Positions 42,900 to 54,250 of a DNA stretch of 64,000 nucleotides are shown here, piece after piece; positions within the stretch are counted from its first letter, which is position 1, and every line of letters begins with the position of its first letter. Below the pieces are notes generated by a model that was not told the DNA's origin, did no database searches, and saw nothing but the letters and a program-made list of their open reading frames with translations. The translations under genes and the position numbers were made by a program. The stretch is from Riptortus pedestris (Eukaryota; Arthropoda; Insecta; Hemiptera; Alydidae), in contig CM032233.1 of NCBI GenBank assembly GCA_019009955.1, positions 92,823,501 through 92,887,500 on the forward strand, in the 5' to 3' direction.

Positions 42900-43512
42900 T
42901 CAGCAGATTTCCCTTAAGGGCTTATCAGCTATTGAGGTTGTACTCATGAGTTGACTTTCGAAATATTTTCTTAATTATAAATCAATCCTATCTTGATGAC
43001 GAATATGAGGTCCGTTAAAACAATTATATGTATGCATACACATGGTATATAGCGGTCAAACTTTTTATTTAATCGTTACCAAACTGGATATATAAACGTT
43101 TCCTGTAATACTAAAGATCAAGTTCGTTAACGGCTGAAATCGGACCGTGGTCGGGGGGGGGGGGGCTTGAGGCGAGTGGGTATTCGACAATTAAAAATAT
43201 CTCCGTTATTATTATTATTTATTTGAGATCACGTATCAATGGCGCCTCCGTTATTATGAGTCTGAACGAAAAATGTTATAGAACGAATCTATTTAAACTA
43301 TTGATACTCTACAATGCTGTCGTGTAAATTTTATAGTAGCACAAATGTTAAGCGAGTTATTCGCTCTTCAGTCTTTTGTAAACCCTACTTCTACAGATCG
43401 GATATTTATTTAGGAATGGAGAATGTATGGTGAGATCACTTCAGTAATGTGTCATACCAGCACGTAGGAAATCTGCTTAGTTTACGCAGCAGCTACGTGA
43501 AGAAAGTTTTTT
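42900..43512 (+). mobile_element. family A element, complete but with the microsatellite nearly lost
   Basis: CAGCAGATTTCCCTTAAGGG, leader, a degenerate TATG tract (43025-43050) in place of (TA)n, the body with 'GTTCGTTAACGGCTGAAATC' and a G-run at 43153-43166. A second module and the 3' end AGGAAATCTGCTTAG, ACGCAGCAGCTACGTGA follow; the hairpin is mutated. (ATT)n at about 43206-43222. Confidence 0.85.
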
Positions 43513-43740
43513 TCCATTTCAACCGTTTTTAATACCCATCTCACATTCATTCGAATTTCACCATATGCAGTAGAATCACCAGACGTCCCATTGTACGTTG
43601 ATGTATCAAGACTTCTAGAATTAAAACCCTAAGTCCCTTTCTTTTTCTCCTCATAGTAACCCTATAAGGAGTTATTTATTTGAATACATGTTTCATTGCC
43701 ACATGGCGTATTAAATATAAGATTATATTAAAATACATAT

Positions 43741-44300
43741 TTCTTTTACAATATATATACGTTAATCAACTACCTATTCAAATATTATATAAAAGAAATA
43801 ATAATAATAAAATAAAATATTAAAATAACTAAAATAATTACAAATAAAATTAATAAATTAAATGACAAAATAAATAAATAAAATAAGAACATAAAACATA
43901 TCAATTAAATTTAGACTCAACTGATGAGTCTATGTAATATAAATACGGTATGATTCCCATTCCTCACAATCAACTTTACATTCTAATGTATTTTTGCTAC
44001 ATCCATATCTATACTTTTGATAAAAGTTCTTTGTTATATTTGTTAAATATAATATGAGGTGGTTCGGGCCAATTACCTCCTTTTAAAATTATATTCATTA
44101 TTAAATTTGATCTATTTTGATTAAATGTTCAGCAGTCATAAAGTATATGTAAAAACGTTAGTGTTGTCTGTGAGTCGCAAGTACATTTGTCATTTTCTTG
44201 AATTTTAAATCTTGTTAAATAATGTCCTGTCTGACCATGTTCCGTTAGAATTTGTGTGCATTTGTGATGGTGTAGATATAGTGTGTTGATTGGCGTCATC
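43741..44300 (-). pseudogene. LINE C-terminal zinc-knuckle region and 3' UTR
   Basis: On the minus strand 44290-44030 encodes INTLYLHHHKCTQILTEHGQ, TGHYLTRFKIQENDKCTCDS and QTTLTFLHILYDC. This is the CxC...H...C knuckle with a GHxxTGHYLxRF approach found after the reverse transcriptase in several LINE clades (R1/Jockey/I-like). A stop follows and frames degrade. 43741-44030 is an A/T-rich 3' UTR-like stretch. 5'-truncated and non-functional. Confidence 0.78.
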
Positions 44301-45300
44301 TCTGATTTAATAATTTTTTAAAACATTTTTAGACTATTTTTATTGTCATATGTTTTATCGAAATAAACAAAGTCGTTATAATACCGTTAATTGGTTTTAT
44401 TAGTTTTGAATAGCTTTTAGACACTATGATGAAAATCAGAAACCTTCAAATAACTTTTTTAAAATAAATATTCAACGAAACCAATACACCCTAGTATTCT
44501 TAAAATAGCCTGCAGACGCACAAGCCAAAAGTGCTTATTTTTTTTATGTTGGAAGGAAATATCAGTTTGTTTGATGAAAATGTGTTAGTTTATGTTTTGA
44601 TACAGACCTTGGCGTGGTTTTTCTAAATTGGTTAGGATAAAGGGGGAAGAAACTGGATATATCTTACCTTTAAGGGAGTGAAGCAATTTCTTATAGTCAC
44701 CGTCGGCCTAACTCAACCCGAGTTACAAGGTAAAAAATTAGTTTAAGCATGAACATTTTTTACCTTCCTTCATTAAAATTTATAGCGTTTGCTCCCCGGC
44801 CTAATCATCTCGGTCTAAACAACAAATATTATGGAACCGTTTTTATTATATAAGATCATTCCTGAGTCGTTTGTTTGACAAGCTTATTTGTATACAAGAA
44901 TTAATTAAACGAAGTAAATTTCCGGAAGTATCAATACTACTATAAACACGTATTTCGCTTTTAGGTGTATGAGCATTACTTTTTTTGGAGTTGATTCCTC
45001 GGAATGAGAAGTATGTACGGGAAAAGTTAGATTTTTTCTTGTTCATTTACAAATGCTCATTTTGAAGGGCCATCTGATTTATTGAAATTTCATTAAATAA
45101 TATTTATAAAACATTCTTTGCTAAACAATAATCTTTCTACGTTAAAAAACACCTTCGTTGAAGAGGAAATGGCGGAAAACAAGTGAAATATCTCCCACTG
45201 ATTTATTTTCCCTCTGTATGTTTCGTGGGATTAGAAGTATTACACTAATAATAAAAAGATTCGACCTTACCACAAAGGCTGTCACGTCAAGACTGATATA
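44301..45300. other. unassigned sequence
   Basis: 44301-44480 may be further upstream LINE coding sequence with stops, but no motif is clear. The rest is unassigned. Confidence 0.35.
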
Positions 45301-45302
45301 AA

Positions 45303-45400
45303 AAACTTTTTTTCTGGTGCAAACTTTATTGAAACTGCCCTATATGTTTCGTGGCTTACTTGCCACCTCTTCAAGGGCTATCTCTTTTCAAAAAAAATGT
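45303..45400 (-). repeat. retroelement-like terminus with hammerhead-like stem
   Basis: The minus strand reads TTGAAGAGGTGGCAAGTAAG, CCACGAAACATATAGGGCAG and AATAAAGTTT. GTGGC and GCCAC form a 5-bp stem between TGAAGAG and GAAAC. It is related to the arms of the foldback at 31790-32075. Confidence 0.6.
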
Positions 45401-45700
45401 ATAAAAAATTGATAACATTAATTTAACAAATCCCTTAATAATTCTTTGGTGGATATTGTATTAGTATGTGCCTATTATGATGTATTTATTAAATCTACTT
45501 ATAGATTGTTACTTACATTTCTCAAAACACATCAACATTTACAAAAACATATAATACAAAATATAATAGGTCTACAGTATACCTAAAAAGATTTAAAAGG
45601 GTTAACTTTTATTATGTTCTTTAGACAAAGCACGGATATGAGAAAGAATCTGATCTTAAAGAAATATTTTCCATAATATAAAAATACAAAAAAAAGTAAG
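45401..45700. other. unassigned sequence
   Basis: AT-rich; no feature is recognised. Confidence 0.35.
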
Positions 45701-45794
45701 CACATGAAGGAGTAAATATATCATCCTAATAATGCCAATCACCATTGCTATGGGGTACAAAACTAAATAAATAAATAAAAAAATATAATATAAA
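45701..45794 (+). mobile_element. LINE-type 3' tail, possible
   Basis: 'CCAATCACCATTGCTATGGG' followed by GTACAAAACTAAATAAATAA and an (AAAT)-type tail resembles the 3' end of arthropod LINEs. It directly precedes the dispersed repeat at 45795. Confidence 0.4.
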
Positions 45795-46022
45795 TGTACT
45801 AGTATATAGGAATAACATAATTTATTAATTAAAACCATTTTAAATTGTTGTCTTTATTACTAGTCTAATGTTTATTTATATTTGTTTATCTAATGTTTAT
45901 TTATGTTTGTATATGTTTTATGTTTATTAATTGTCTTTATTACTAGTATTTAATGATTATTTGTTGTATTTAATTCTTTATTTGTGGTTTCAGTTTTTTT
46001 TTTTCTATAATTTTGTTTTCAT
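45795..46022 (-). repeat. dispersed repeat, inverted partner of 1266-1475
   Basis: See 1266-1475. This copy carries an extra tandem piece ('TAATGTTTATTTATATTTGT') relative to the partner. Confidence 0.75.
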
Positions 46023-46549
46023 CATACATCAAATCGACTTGATGTTTATTTAAATATTTGATAAATATGTGATTTCCTTGTCTCCGTTTTCTTCTCCACA
46101 ATATACTGTTTGCTTTTAATAATGTAGATATTTTCTTTTATCATCCACTTTGTTTCGTTTTTTGTCATTTTCTAAAAACTCTGCCTCGTCAAAATTAAAT
46201 ATATGTTTTAAGGTCAAAGAACGGTCGTCCAAAGATGTTGATGATTAACATTTCTACAATCCTGTTTCAGTATTTTCCTTAAGGCCCGCAACGATTCCTC
46301 TACATAAAGTTTTTCACAGGCAGAATAGTTTATTTTATATATACATCGTATTTTGTCTTTGAGTTTATCTTTTATACGACTGAAAGATTTACTTATTTTA
46401 TCCCCATATGTTCAGGTTATTGGTTGGTTTCTTACTCTTTCTTCATTTCCCGTTTCCGTTCGGTTTAACGTTTTTGGGTGAATACACTCCTCAATCTTCA
46501 TCTGTGTGAGTTTTCTCTGTGCGTGGGTGTTTTTCATCTATTCACCTTT
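46023..46549. other. unassigned sequence
   Basis: No gene or repeat family is recognised. Confidence 0.4.
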
Positions 46550-47889
46550 CGCCAGGATTTTCGAAAATTCGAAATATATCCATTACTACAAGTCAAAATC
46601 TTGTATAAAACCAATCTTATTGAAAATTAAATTTACTATAAATATAGTTATATACATTTGTTCTCTATCTTGAATATTAACCGAAATATTTGCATTTTTA
46701 TTAAGTGTGTGTGTGTGTGTGTGTGTGAAAACGGACGAGATGAGATCGGCTATTATCGGAATTGCTCGTGAGGTTCCGCAGAAAATTAGTCCAGCTTATT
46801 CCGTAACTGTTCGTCTCTTGTGAAATTGTTTTTAGAGACTCCTGTAAGCTTTTACTTTGTGAGATATATGAAAATACGTTCTGTTGATCCCCCCATTTTC
46901 TTTACTTCTGGTACTACTAAAATTTGAGTTATTAAAATATGAATTATTCTGATTCATTATAAATTGATAGTAAATAGTTTACAATAAAGTTAATTTGTTA
47001 TATTCAGATATACACTCAACTACAAAAAAAACCGGACACTTCATTTTTGTCGTATTAAAAGCTAATTTTCAGCAATTTTCTTTATGTGGGTGTTCTAGTT
47101 ATTACAGAGAATTTAGAGTCTAAGTCCATTGAACTATTCTCTTCAGGATTAGTAAACAATTAGATAAAACTCAGATTAGATTTATTTGTCGTGAAGTTGA
47201 TCTATTCTAAACTGTAAGCAGTTTTTCGCACATTTAAACATCTTTAATTATTAACCAAGCATTTTCTTTAATCAATGTTTTATTTTTATTTCGGTCCAGA
47301 ATAATGGGTCTTTCAAACTTAGATGGCAGGCCGGAGCTTATGTTACATTGCCGAAACGCTTGGGGTAGCGAAGTCTACCATTCACTGTAATAAAAATGAA
47401 GAATAACTTTTTTTTTTTAAATGTGTTAATTTATCTTTTTCTTTTTTTTTTCTTTTGTATTTTTTTGTAAATAATCAATAAAAATTATTCACTTTTGGCA
47501 GATTTTGTTTAAATAACCTATAGATTAACCAATTATTTTAATTAAAAAGATTAATATACATATATATTAAGTATTTAACAAAATTATAAGACTAAATCTA
47601 AGTGTACGGGGTTTTTTTTTGTGGTTGAGTGTATATAAGTAGTTATTATTGTTTCTGGTGAAAAGTATGTCTATTTATCTGTTCAGCTCTTAGAGGTTGG
47701 CAGACCTATTTGTTTACAATTCAGAAGCCTTTTCCATTGGGAGCTTATTAAAATTAACTAAACGATTTCTCATTACCGTTTGTATTTATTCATGGTGGTG
47801 TTAAGTGTTACCAGTATCCGAATTTCTCTATTGTAAAATTTCACATGGGAAATCTGCTTAGTTTACGCAGCCCCTGCGTGATTGATTTT
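46550..47889 (+). mobile_element. family A element interrupted by the Tc1-derived copy
   Basis: It starts inside the body ('TTTTCGAAAATTCGAAATAT'), carries (TG)n at 46704-46727, short-variant and then long-variant blocks, is split at TTCAGATA by the Tc1-derived element, and resumes 'AGTAGTTATTATTGTTTCTG'. It ends CACATGGGAAATCTGCTTAG, ACGCAGCCCCTGCGTGA. Leader and (TA)n are absent. Confidence 0.88.
47013..47631 (+). mobile_element. Tc1-derived internally deleted transposon, copy 2
   Basis: Ends CACTCAACTACAAAAAAAAC and the reverse GTTTTTTTTTGTGGTTGAGTG, with TA on both sides (47011-47012, 47632-47633). The helix-turn-helix remnant GRSLCYIAETLGVAKSTIH lies at 47329-47385 and runs to a stop at 47404-47406. 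It is about 20 bp longer than copy 1 and closely similar along its length; the insertion site is inside a family A element. Confidence 0.92.
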
Positions 47890-48533
47890 TGTTATATATT
47901 GCTATAAGTTAAAACTTTCCGAAATGTCAGGTATCGCCGTAAAATACTACTAAAACATTAAAACAGATAATGATAATAGTTTATTAATGCAGTAAATGTT
48001 GAATTAATTCAGTTACATATTACTGAAATTTCAATTCACATTTTGTACATTATCGTTTTCGTTAATAACATTAAAATTCTGACAATAATATAATTGGCGA
48101 GGTAATTGAAGGAACAAGATTGCCACGTACAATTCATGATTATACAACAGCATGAACATATTTTTTGTTCTATCGGCTAATCAACTAAAATAATTATATG
48201 CCTCCAACTCGCTAATTAAATCATTTGTAGATTCTACACATTACTGCCAATGATGAATATGGCTGTTCATTGAAAAATATTATTTTATAAAGTTCGTCTC
48301 TCAAATGGTTCTCGTTATATTCATAGGAAGTCGGATATTTATTAATTAATCTGTATAGAGAAAATATATAATCGCAATTTCATCTGCTATGCAATTTTTA
48401 ACACCAAATATTAAAAATTATTAATTAATTAGACTTAAACCACATCACAAATAATAATAGTACATCACAGGCTTTCCTCTGTGGGTTTAAAGAAACCCTT
48501 CTTGGTGATAGTGTACAGAACAAAAAGTCCGTC
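47890..48533. other. unassigned sequence
   Basis: AT-rich with several ATTAATTA motifs; no gene or repeat family is recognised. Confidence 0.4.
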
Positions 48534-49109
48534 ACGCAGGTGCTGAGTAAACTTTGCATATTTCCCTCATGAAGTTTAACAATAGAAAAATCTACACACT
48601 GGCATCACAAAACAACCGTAAATAAATACAAGTGGTAATAAGACATTTTCCCCTCCCGACGGGAAGCGTCTAAAATGTAAACAGAAAGGTCTGCCAACAT
48701 TTCACAGGAAAGGATAAAAATTACTGAAATATGTCAGAATATAACAAATTAATTTAACTGAAACTATTGAAAACCGCCTAAAGTTTTTGGACTACTTAAA
48801 TTCGATTAATTGAAATAAAAATTATTCTGATTCATTATAAATTACAGTACTAGATACAGTAAATAGTTTTCAATCAAATTAATACGTTATAGTCAGATAC
48901 ATTTCAGTAATTGTTTTTATTTCCAGTGAGAAGTAGGCAGAACTGTTTGTTTACATTTCAGCCGCTTCCCTTCGGGATGTTTCTTTTTATCGTTTTTATC
49001 GTCTTAATATTCATGATGGTGTTGTGTTACCAGTATGTAGATTTATCTATTGCTAAACTTCACGTGGGAAATCTGCTTAGTTTACGCAGTCCCAGCGTGA
49101 CGGGCGTTT
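48534..49109. mobile_element. family A palindrome with a 3' end at both outer edges
   Basis: The left half is a minus-strand 3' part (AAAGTCCGTCACGCAGGTGC, 'AACAATAGAAAAATCTACAC', 'GGAAGCGTCTAAAATGTAAA', 'ATTACTGAAATATGTCAG'). The right half is a plus-strand 3' part with the same blocks in mirror order, ending GGGAAATCTGCTTAG, ACGCAGTCCCAGCGTGACGG. The centre is near 48790. The halves differ by substitutions, so the fusion is not recent. Confidence 0.88.
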
Positions 49110-50335
49110 TAAAATGAGATGAGTAGAATTGGGGGTTTGCTGTTGGAAAAAAAATAACACGCTGAATATGAGAAAATATTTCATTCTCTGGATAGAAATC
49201 TCAGCGAAATTGGAATATTTGCCGATTTAACAAAGGCTCAAGAAATAAGTTAGAATATTACGAAATAAGAGGTATGAACGTTTTTTGCTCTTGTAACCGT
49301 AAACAGATGGTAGAAGTTTATGATATCATTGGATATAAAATTATTTCAGAATGGCAATAAATTACATGCGGCTTTCCCAAAGGTTCAATATTGGGACTAT
49401 TACTATATTTAATTGATATAAACGACCTCCTTGCTAACCTGAAACCAACAAAATCCATTCTTTATGCCAATGATACCAGTATAATTATAACTCACGAGAT
49501 GGCTCCTCTGCTATTAAATCATTATCTGATTGATTAATGGCTGATAAGCTAGTTATGAACGTGCCAAAAACAAATATTCTAGATTTCAGTACACTTGCTC
49601 TCATTATTCCGGAGTGATAACAATGAATAATAGAGATATTTTACCAGTCCCGATGATAAAATATTTATGATTGGTTCCATACAAACGCCTAGACTGGTTT
49701 TATCACATTGAAGAATTCCAATGGAAAGTTTATTACTAGTATATTATGTGTGTTTTCAGAGTTGGTTAACTTACGGCGTTATGCATTGGGGCAACTCAAA
49801 AAATCATATCTTAATATATAAATTCCACAACTGAGCAATACGGTCAATAAGTAACAGAAAGCCCAAAGACCCCTGTTGTCCCCTTCTTAAGGAGTCGAAC
49901 ATAATGAAAAAGTCATAATATTCGATTCAAGAATATGCTTCATACCCCCAACTACAAACATAAATACAACGATAAAAGCGTATCATATTTATAGGATTAC
50001 AACTTTTTAACGCTCTGCCCGAATGTACTAAATTTCTTAAAAAAATACACTTTGTAATAAAATAAATTAAAAGCTTTCATGAATAAAGGATGTTTTATAC
50101 ACATAATGAATACTATCAAATATGTTCAAATATTACATAAAACTACAATATATTTGTTATAGAAATCGGTCAAAAAATAATTTGTAATCAGTTGCTTTAA
50201 GGTGAAACAAGTTTCTCATCATTTATGAATCTTGTCACCCTTTAGTAAATTTGCATATCAAGAAATTAAAAAAAAATGTATGTTATTGGTATCGAGATTG
50301 TTAAAGAAATTAACCTTGCTGCAGGTATCTGAAAG
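49110..50335 (+). pseudogene. LINE reverse transcriptase remnant and 3' end
   Basis: Plus-strand pieces of a Jockey/CR1-type polymerase: GIFADLTKAQE near 49195-49235 (motif A region), FPKGSILGLLLYLIDINDL near 49374-49425 (motif B), SILYANDTSIII (49455-49490), where the catalytic YADD reads YAND, and a C-terminal YGVMHWGNSKNHIL near 49775-49820. Stops and frameshifts separate the pieces. From 50085 the sequence matches the LINE 3' end at 16582-17290. Endonuclease and N-terminus are not visible. Confidence 0.8.
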
Positions 50336-50738
50336 AAAATACCATGTTCAAAATTGGAGCGTCGACGGTTTGATGCTTGGGGCAAGAGGAGTACTCGCAA
50401 AAATATAACGGCCGACTCACTCCAAGAATATGGACCGAAGATATATGCCAAATGTCGAAATCAGTTTTAAACAAAAGCATAAACAATCATTTGTATAAAA
50501 TAAAGCTCAACATAAGCTTTCCTCTAAAACTAGTCACTCACCAGCTCAAATTTAATTAAATCAAATTCAATTCCCTAAAAGAAAATGTATACATATAAAA
50601 AACATTTAAAACAATACTTTTTTATTTTAGTTATATCTTCTGGTGGGCTGATTAGGATACTGACCCAAACGGGTACCCTCAAAATCGGGGAAGCTTGTTA
50701 TTTGTTTGTTTGAATTGTAATAATAATAATAATAGTAA
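50336..50738 (+). mobile_element. 3' end of a second LINE type with (AAT)n tail
   Basis: 'CTCCAAGAATATGGACCGAA' to 'CTAGTCACTCACCAGCTC' may be C-terminal coding in decay. 'CTGGTGGGCTGATTAGGATA', 'GGTACCCTCAAAATCGGGGA' and TTGTTTGTTTGAATTG end in (TAA)n, typical of LINEs with a short microsatellite tail. Confidence 0.55.
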
Positions 50739-50740
50739 TC

Positions 50741-50811
<71 letters not shown>

Positions 50812-51301
50812 GTAACCTCTCTCTGTGCATTGATTTTTTTCGCGAAATTTCACGATAACTTTTCGTTTCCCATGTCATAGACACCATAACTGCATTTTGC
50901 TTCTTTCGTGTATGTTTGTTTGTTTGTTTGTTACCTTTTCACGCATAACCGGCTGAACCGAATTTTATGAAACTTGGTATGTATATTACTACTAGCCCAA
51001 CTTAGACTTTAGGCTATATTAATATTCTCTATGACGAACACGAGAGGGGGTTATGAGGGAGGCCTGAAATTAAAAATAGCGATATTTCGTTTCCTATTGT
51101 TTTTTCGGCAAATATGCACATAACAGAAGTTATTTATTTTGTTATTTAGAATAACTTATGTTATGTAAATTTTTGTCGTATACATAAGTATAAATGAGTT
51201 ATACGCTAAAAACTATAGCGGGAGTCAACAATTTTTTTTCGCACAAAAGATTCTATTCAGCCTCAAATGAATTCCCCAGCGAAGCCGGGTATCTGAGCTA
51301 G
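50739..51301 (+). mobile_element. family B Helitron-like element, both ends visible
   Basis: A possible 5' TC at 50739-50740 follows an A and leads into (TA)n (50741-50805). Then AATTGTAACCTCTCTCTGTG, 'TTTCGCGAAATTTCACGATA', (TTTG)n, the 'ACCGGCTGAACCGAATTTTA' module and the 3' end: CCCAGCGAAGCCGGG hairpin, TATCTGAGCTAG, then T. A-to-T insertion context fits a canonical Helitron. Length about 563 bp, non-autonomous. Whether the (TA)n belongs to the element or to its target is open. Confidence 0.85.
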
Positions 51302-51530
51302 TAATTATATAAATTAATGGATTTAATAAAACGCATTCATAGAAATTTACTTTACTTTATAATAAATGCATAATATAAGTATAAATGTTATTCAATATAT
51401 GTAAAGAAATTAATTTACATAATATTAGAACATTGTTTATAGAAAACAAAATTATTTGATGTATTCTATTATTATTTAATGGAAATAAACACGTTTCATT
51501 TCACATTTAATTTAATATAGTTTTAATTAT
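51302..51530 (+). mobile_element. continuation of the LINE 3' UTR
   Basis: 'AGAAATTAATTTACATAATA' and 'ATTTAATGGAAATAAACACG' match 17120-17230, so this is the distal part of the LINE 3' end begun before 50335, separated by later insertions. Confidence 0.6.
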
Positions 51531-51644
51531 TTCAAGTTATTATTATTCAATTAATTTAAGTTATTTAATAATTATAATATTGCAAAAAAATTATAAAATA
51601 ACACTAATAGAAAAAATTATTGTGTGCGTAGGGGTGTTTATAAG

Positions 51645-51757
51645 AATAATTTTGAACGATCCTCATTTTCGTCATATTTTAGGAGCAGTGGATAGATATT
51701 TGATGCAATTTTTCGAAAATCTCGTCATGAGTACAAGCTCAATAGCTGAAATCTGCT
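51645..51757 (-). mobile_element. family A leader fragment
   Basis: 'TTTTGAACGATCCTCATTTT', 'CAATTTTTCGAAAATCTCGT', 'ATGAGTACAAGCTCAATAGC' and GAAATCTGCTA. The palindrome is deleted. Confidence 0.8.
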
Positions 51758-52915
51758 AAATAAATGCTCGTTGTGTAAGTTGGTGCTCCGATTTTAATAA
51801 TTTCTTTTTTAAATTAAATTAAACGTCTTAAGGGCAGTAACGAAATAAGGAACACTCTTCGGGGTGGCCAGTTATGTTAATATCTCAACTTTATACCTGA
51901 GCTAACATTTTCCGAATTATGCTATTCGTCGTCCGATTAATGTAAACAAAACTTTTAAAATTTTCTGCTCGGCGTTGGTTTGGAGGTTTATCTATGGATC
52001 TGCGGCCTCTTACGTTGATATTGATCCTAATTTTCATACAATTCACATCTCATTCCTTTTTCATGTAGATGAATAGTAATGGCGGGAGGGGGGGGGGGTG
52101 GCTATCTGGCTGGCATTGTCTAGGGGTTTGGGCGCTAGCATGCGAGCTCCACTGTATAATGTGATTTATCCTCGCCGATAGCACCGTCCTATTTTCGCCC
52201 TGAGGAAATGGCCCACCGGCAACCTAGGCCAACTCCTCAAGAAAACCATTGAATATTAAATATCACCCCGTTTCATGTAATATGCCATTCTACCTAGATT
52301 CGCCCTATGAATTATGTTTTCATAGAATTCGAATATTCATTTACACCCTAGCGCTCCCCTCTCCACCTACCCACCAGCCAACGAAACTATAATGAATAAC
52401 CTGAGCTTGATGAATAGCTAAATTTGCTCCAAATTATCCGAGGCGGCCGCAACTCATGGCCAGATTTCAAATAACCCCCTAACGTTATATATTTCTCCGC
52501 AGTCAAACAACGCCAATAACTTGATAGAAACTGAATGATTAAGTGAACAAACAAATAAAGGAATAAAGTTTTATATCAGTTTTATAAGTTATTCCAACGC
52601 ATACCTCGATTTCTTAAAAATAATAGAAAATAGGAAAAAAATAGTGCGACATTCACTTTTTTGATATCGTATTCTTAATATTTTATTTCCATTTCAGTTT
52701 CAAGACTAGAGATCGGGCTCTTACTGAAGACAAAAATAGAAAAGTCCGTCAAGAATGCCTAGAATGAGTCCAATGAGAAAGGCAATATTCGTGTCAGATA
52801 ATGATAATCTCCACAGTTATCCGTGTGCGTGTGTGTGTTTGTATCTACAAGGGTGTATGCGTGTGCGCCTATATATGGATAATTCGTTAGATAGATAAAC
52901 ATATAGACAAATAGA
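51758..52915. other. unassigned, partly GC-richer unique region
   Basis: 52080-52500 is GC-richer and free of the window's repeats (G-run at 52088-52099; GCGGCCGC near 52443). A tiny family A end remnant (AAAGTCCGTCAAG) lies at 52741-52753. No gene is recognised. Confidence 0.35.
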
Positions 52916-53308
52916 TTAACCCCACCTACAGAACTATATCCAGCTTTAATATATCCATCCCGGATGTCTACCTGACATTTAAGACAAACACAAAAAATCT
53001 TAGATCTGTTAGACAATTAAGAGTATCAAGCTCAGAATTCACCAAACTTCAATCACGAAATAAAGCATTCTCATTCAAAGCTCAGGAACATTTTTGTAAT
53101 ATGTTTATCCCTAATAGCCTGTCACATATACTTCCCTACTGTGAGAAGCTCATCGAAGACAGAAATAAATATCTGCAAACACTTTCCTCAGCAGTCAGTG
53201 ATGTGCATAAAATTCAATACATAGTATCGATAGCCTCGAAAAACTACACAAGATTTACTGCTTCATCACGTCAGCATGCAATACTCTGGAATCTATTGTA
53301 TAAGTGCT
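52916..53308 (+). CDS. unidentified open reading frame, about 130 codons
   Basis: The frame is open from just after a stop at 52913 to TGA at 53307, with an internal ATG at 53101. An ATG start for the whole stretch is not visible. The peptide includes KTNTKNLRSVRQLRVSSSEF, then SRNKAFSFKAQEHFCNMFIP and HILPYCEKLIEDRNKYLQTL. It is mixed-composition rather than low-complexity, which is unusual for chance frames in this window. I do not recognise a family. It could be an exon, a decayed transposon ORF or chance. Confidence 0.3.
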
Positions 53309-53554
53309 GATGGACCACACTCCAGTTAAGTGTTATATTAAGACGGAAAAGGTTTTATAGAATGCTTTTAGTTACCTTTTATGGACTATATTTTACTATT
53401 TACACTATATTGTTTTTTTTTATTGTCATATTATTGTTGATCTCATGATTTTGGATATAATTATTTATTTAAAAAAGACAGAATAGTTATTTGTTTATTT
53501 AATTTGTACAAGACATAAATCTTTAACAGATAAATATATTTTATATTCTAACAA
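53309..53554. other. unassigned sequence
   Basis: No feature is recognised. Confidence 0.4.
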
Positions 53555-53635
53555 ATAGATATATTCGTCTGTGAACGCTTTGGAGGTCGCAATTTCATTT
53601 TATCGCTAGCAGTTCGATCTTTAACCCTCCCCCCC
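53555..53635 (+). mobile_element. family A body-start fragment
   Basis: 'TTCGTCTGTGAACGCTTTGG', AGGTCGCAATTTCATTTTATCG and TTCGATCTTTAACC, ending at a C-run. Confidence 0.65.
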
Positions 53636-53935
53636 CCAGAGCGTGTTGGGAGTCGCTGGGCCAACACGGGATATTTGAGTAGTTACTTTGGCAAGACGAC
53701 ATGTAGTAGAGGGGGAACAGTTGTTAATATTCCATGAACTGTCAAGTAGTAAGCTGCCAGTGAAAGAATTCCGGAGAATCCATGTGAATAACTTTTTTCC
53801 TAAAGCTTAGTAGGTCCATGAGTCCCCAACCCCTTAGTAGGGCCCATGCAATAACATACACTCCATTGTTCACGTATTAATGTTTTATAGAATTACAACG
53901 TTTAATTTGCAATATACGTCATATTATGACTTTGT
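53636..53935. other. unassigned sequence
   Basis: No gene or repeat family is recognised. Confidence 0.4.
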
Positions 53936-54250
53936 AGGCATCCTCGATGAGGAAAATGTTTTGGTTTGCTCCGTGGTTCCATTCCAGCGGTCTGCACGCT
54001 CATTGGGCTGCTAACTTTCGGCAACTCTTCGGTTGCCTTCTTCAGGCTGGTCATCGCTACTCCAGCTAGGTTCCAGTCCGGGGCCACCATTACTACCGGT
54101 ATTTTAGGGCGGGTTCCCCACCCCTCTATTCTGTTTCATAGGCCGCCCACCTGGAGGGCCACAAGTCCTGGTTGCTTCACTTCGCCTATGTGTGTTGGAA
54201 GCCAGTCTCCAGGATTCATATTATTTCCACGTTCTCTTGTAATTTACAGT
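53936..54250 (-). repeat. GC-rich block, possible Penelope-like or LINE terminal region
   Basis: A GC-rich stretch in AT-rich surroundings, open on both strands for 60-100 codons (53902-54090 minus, 53966-54271 plus), but neither peptide is recognised. It carries a hammerhead-like core (54016-54082). Penelope-like elements carry hammerhead variants in their terminal repeats, so this is a plausible but unproven remnant. Confidence 0.45.
54016..54082 (-). ncRNA. hammerhead ribozyme-like motif
   Basis: On the minus strand: TA, then GCTGG, an 11-nt loop and CCAGC (stem I); CTGAAGA; one extra A; GGCAAC-CGAAGA-GTTGCC (6-bp stem II); GAAA. Stem III is weak (ACC against GTT, one pair clean). The order matches a type I hammerhead with cleavage expected after TA. 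The extra A before stem II departs from the consensus and may abolish activity. Confidence 0.4.

Noticed and set aside
50627..50887. Open frames on both strands around 50.7 kb
   Set aside because: Both are the Helitron 5' region and its microsatellite read in frame.
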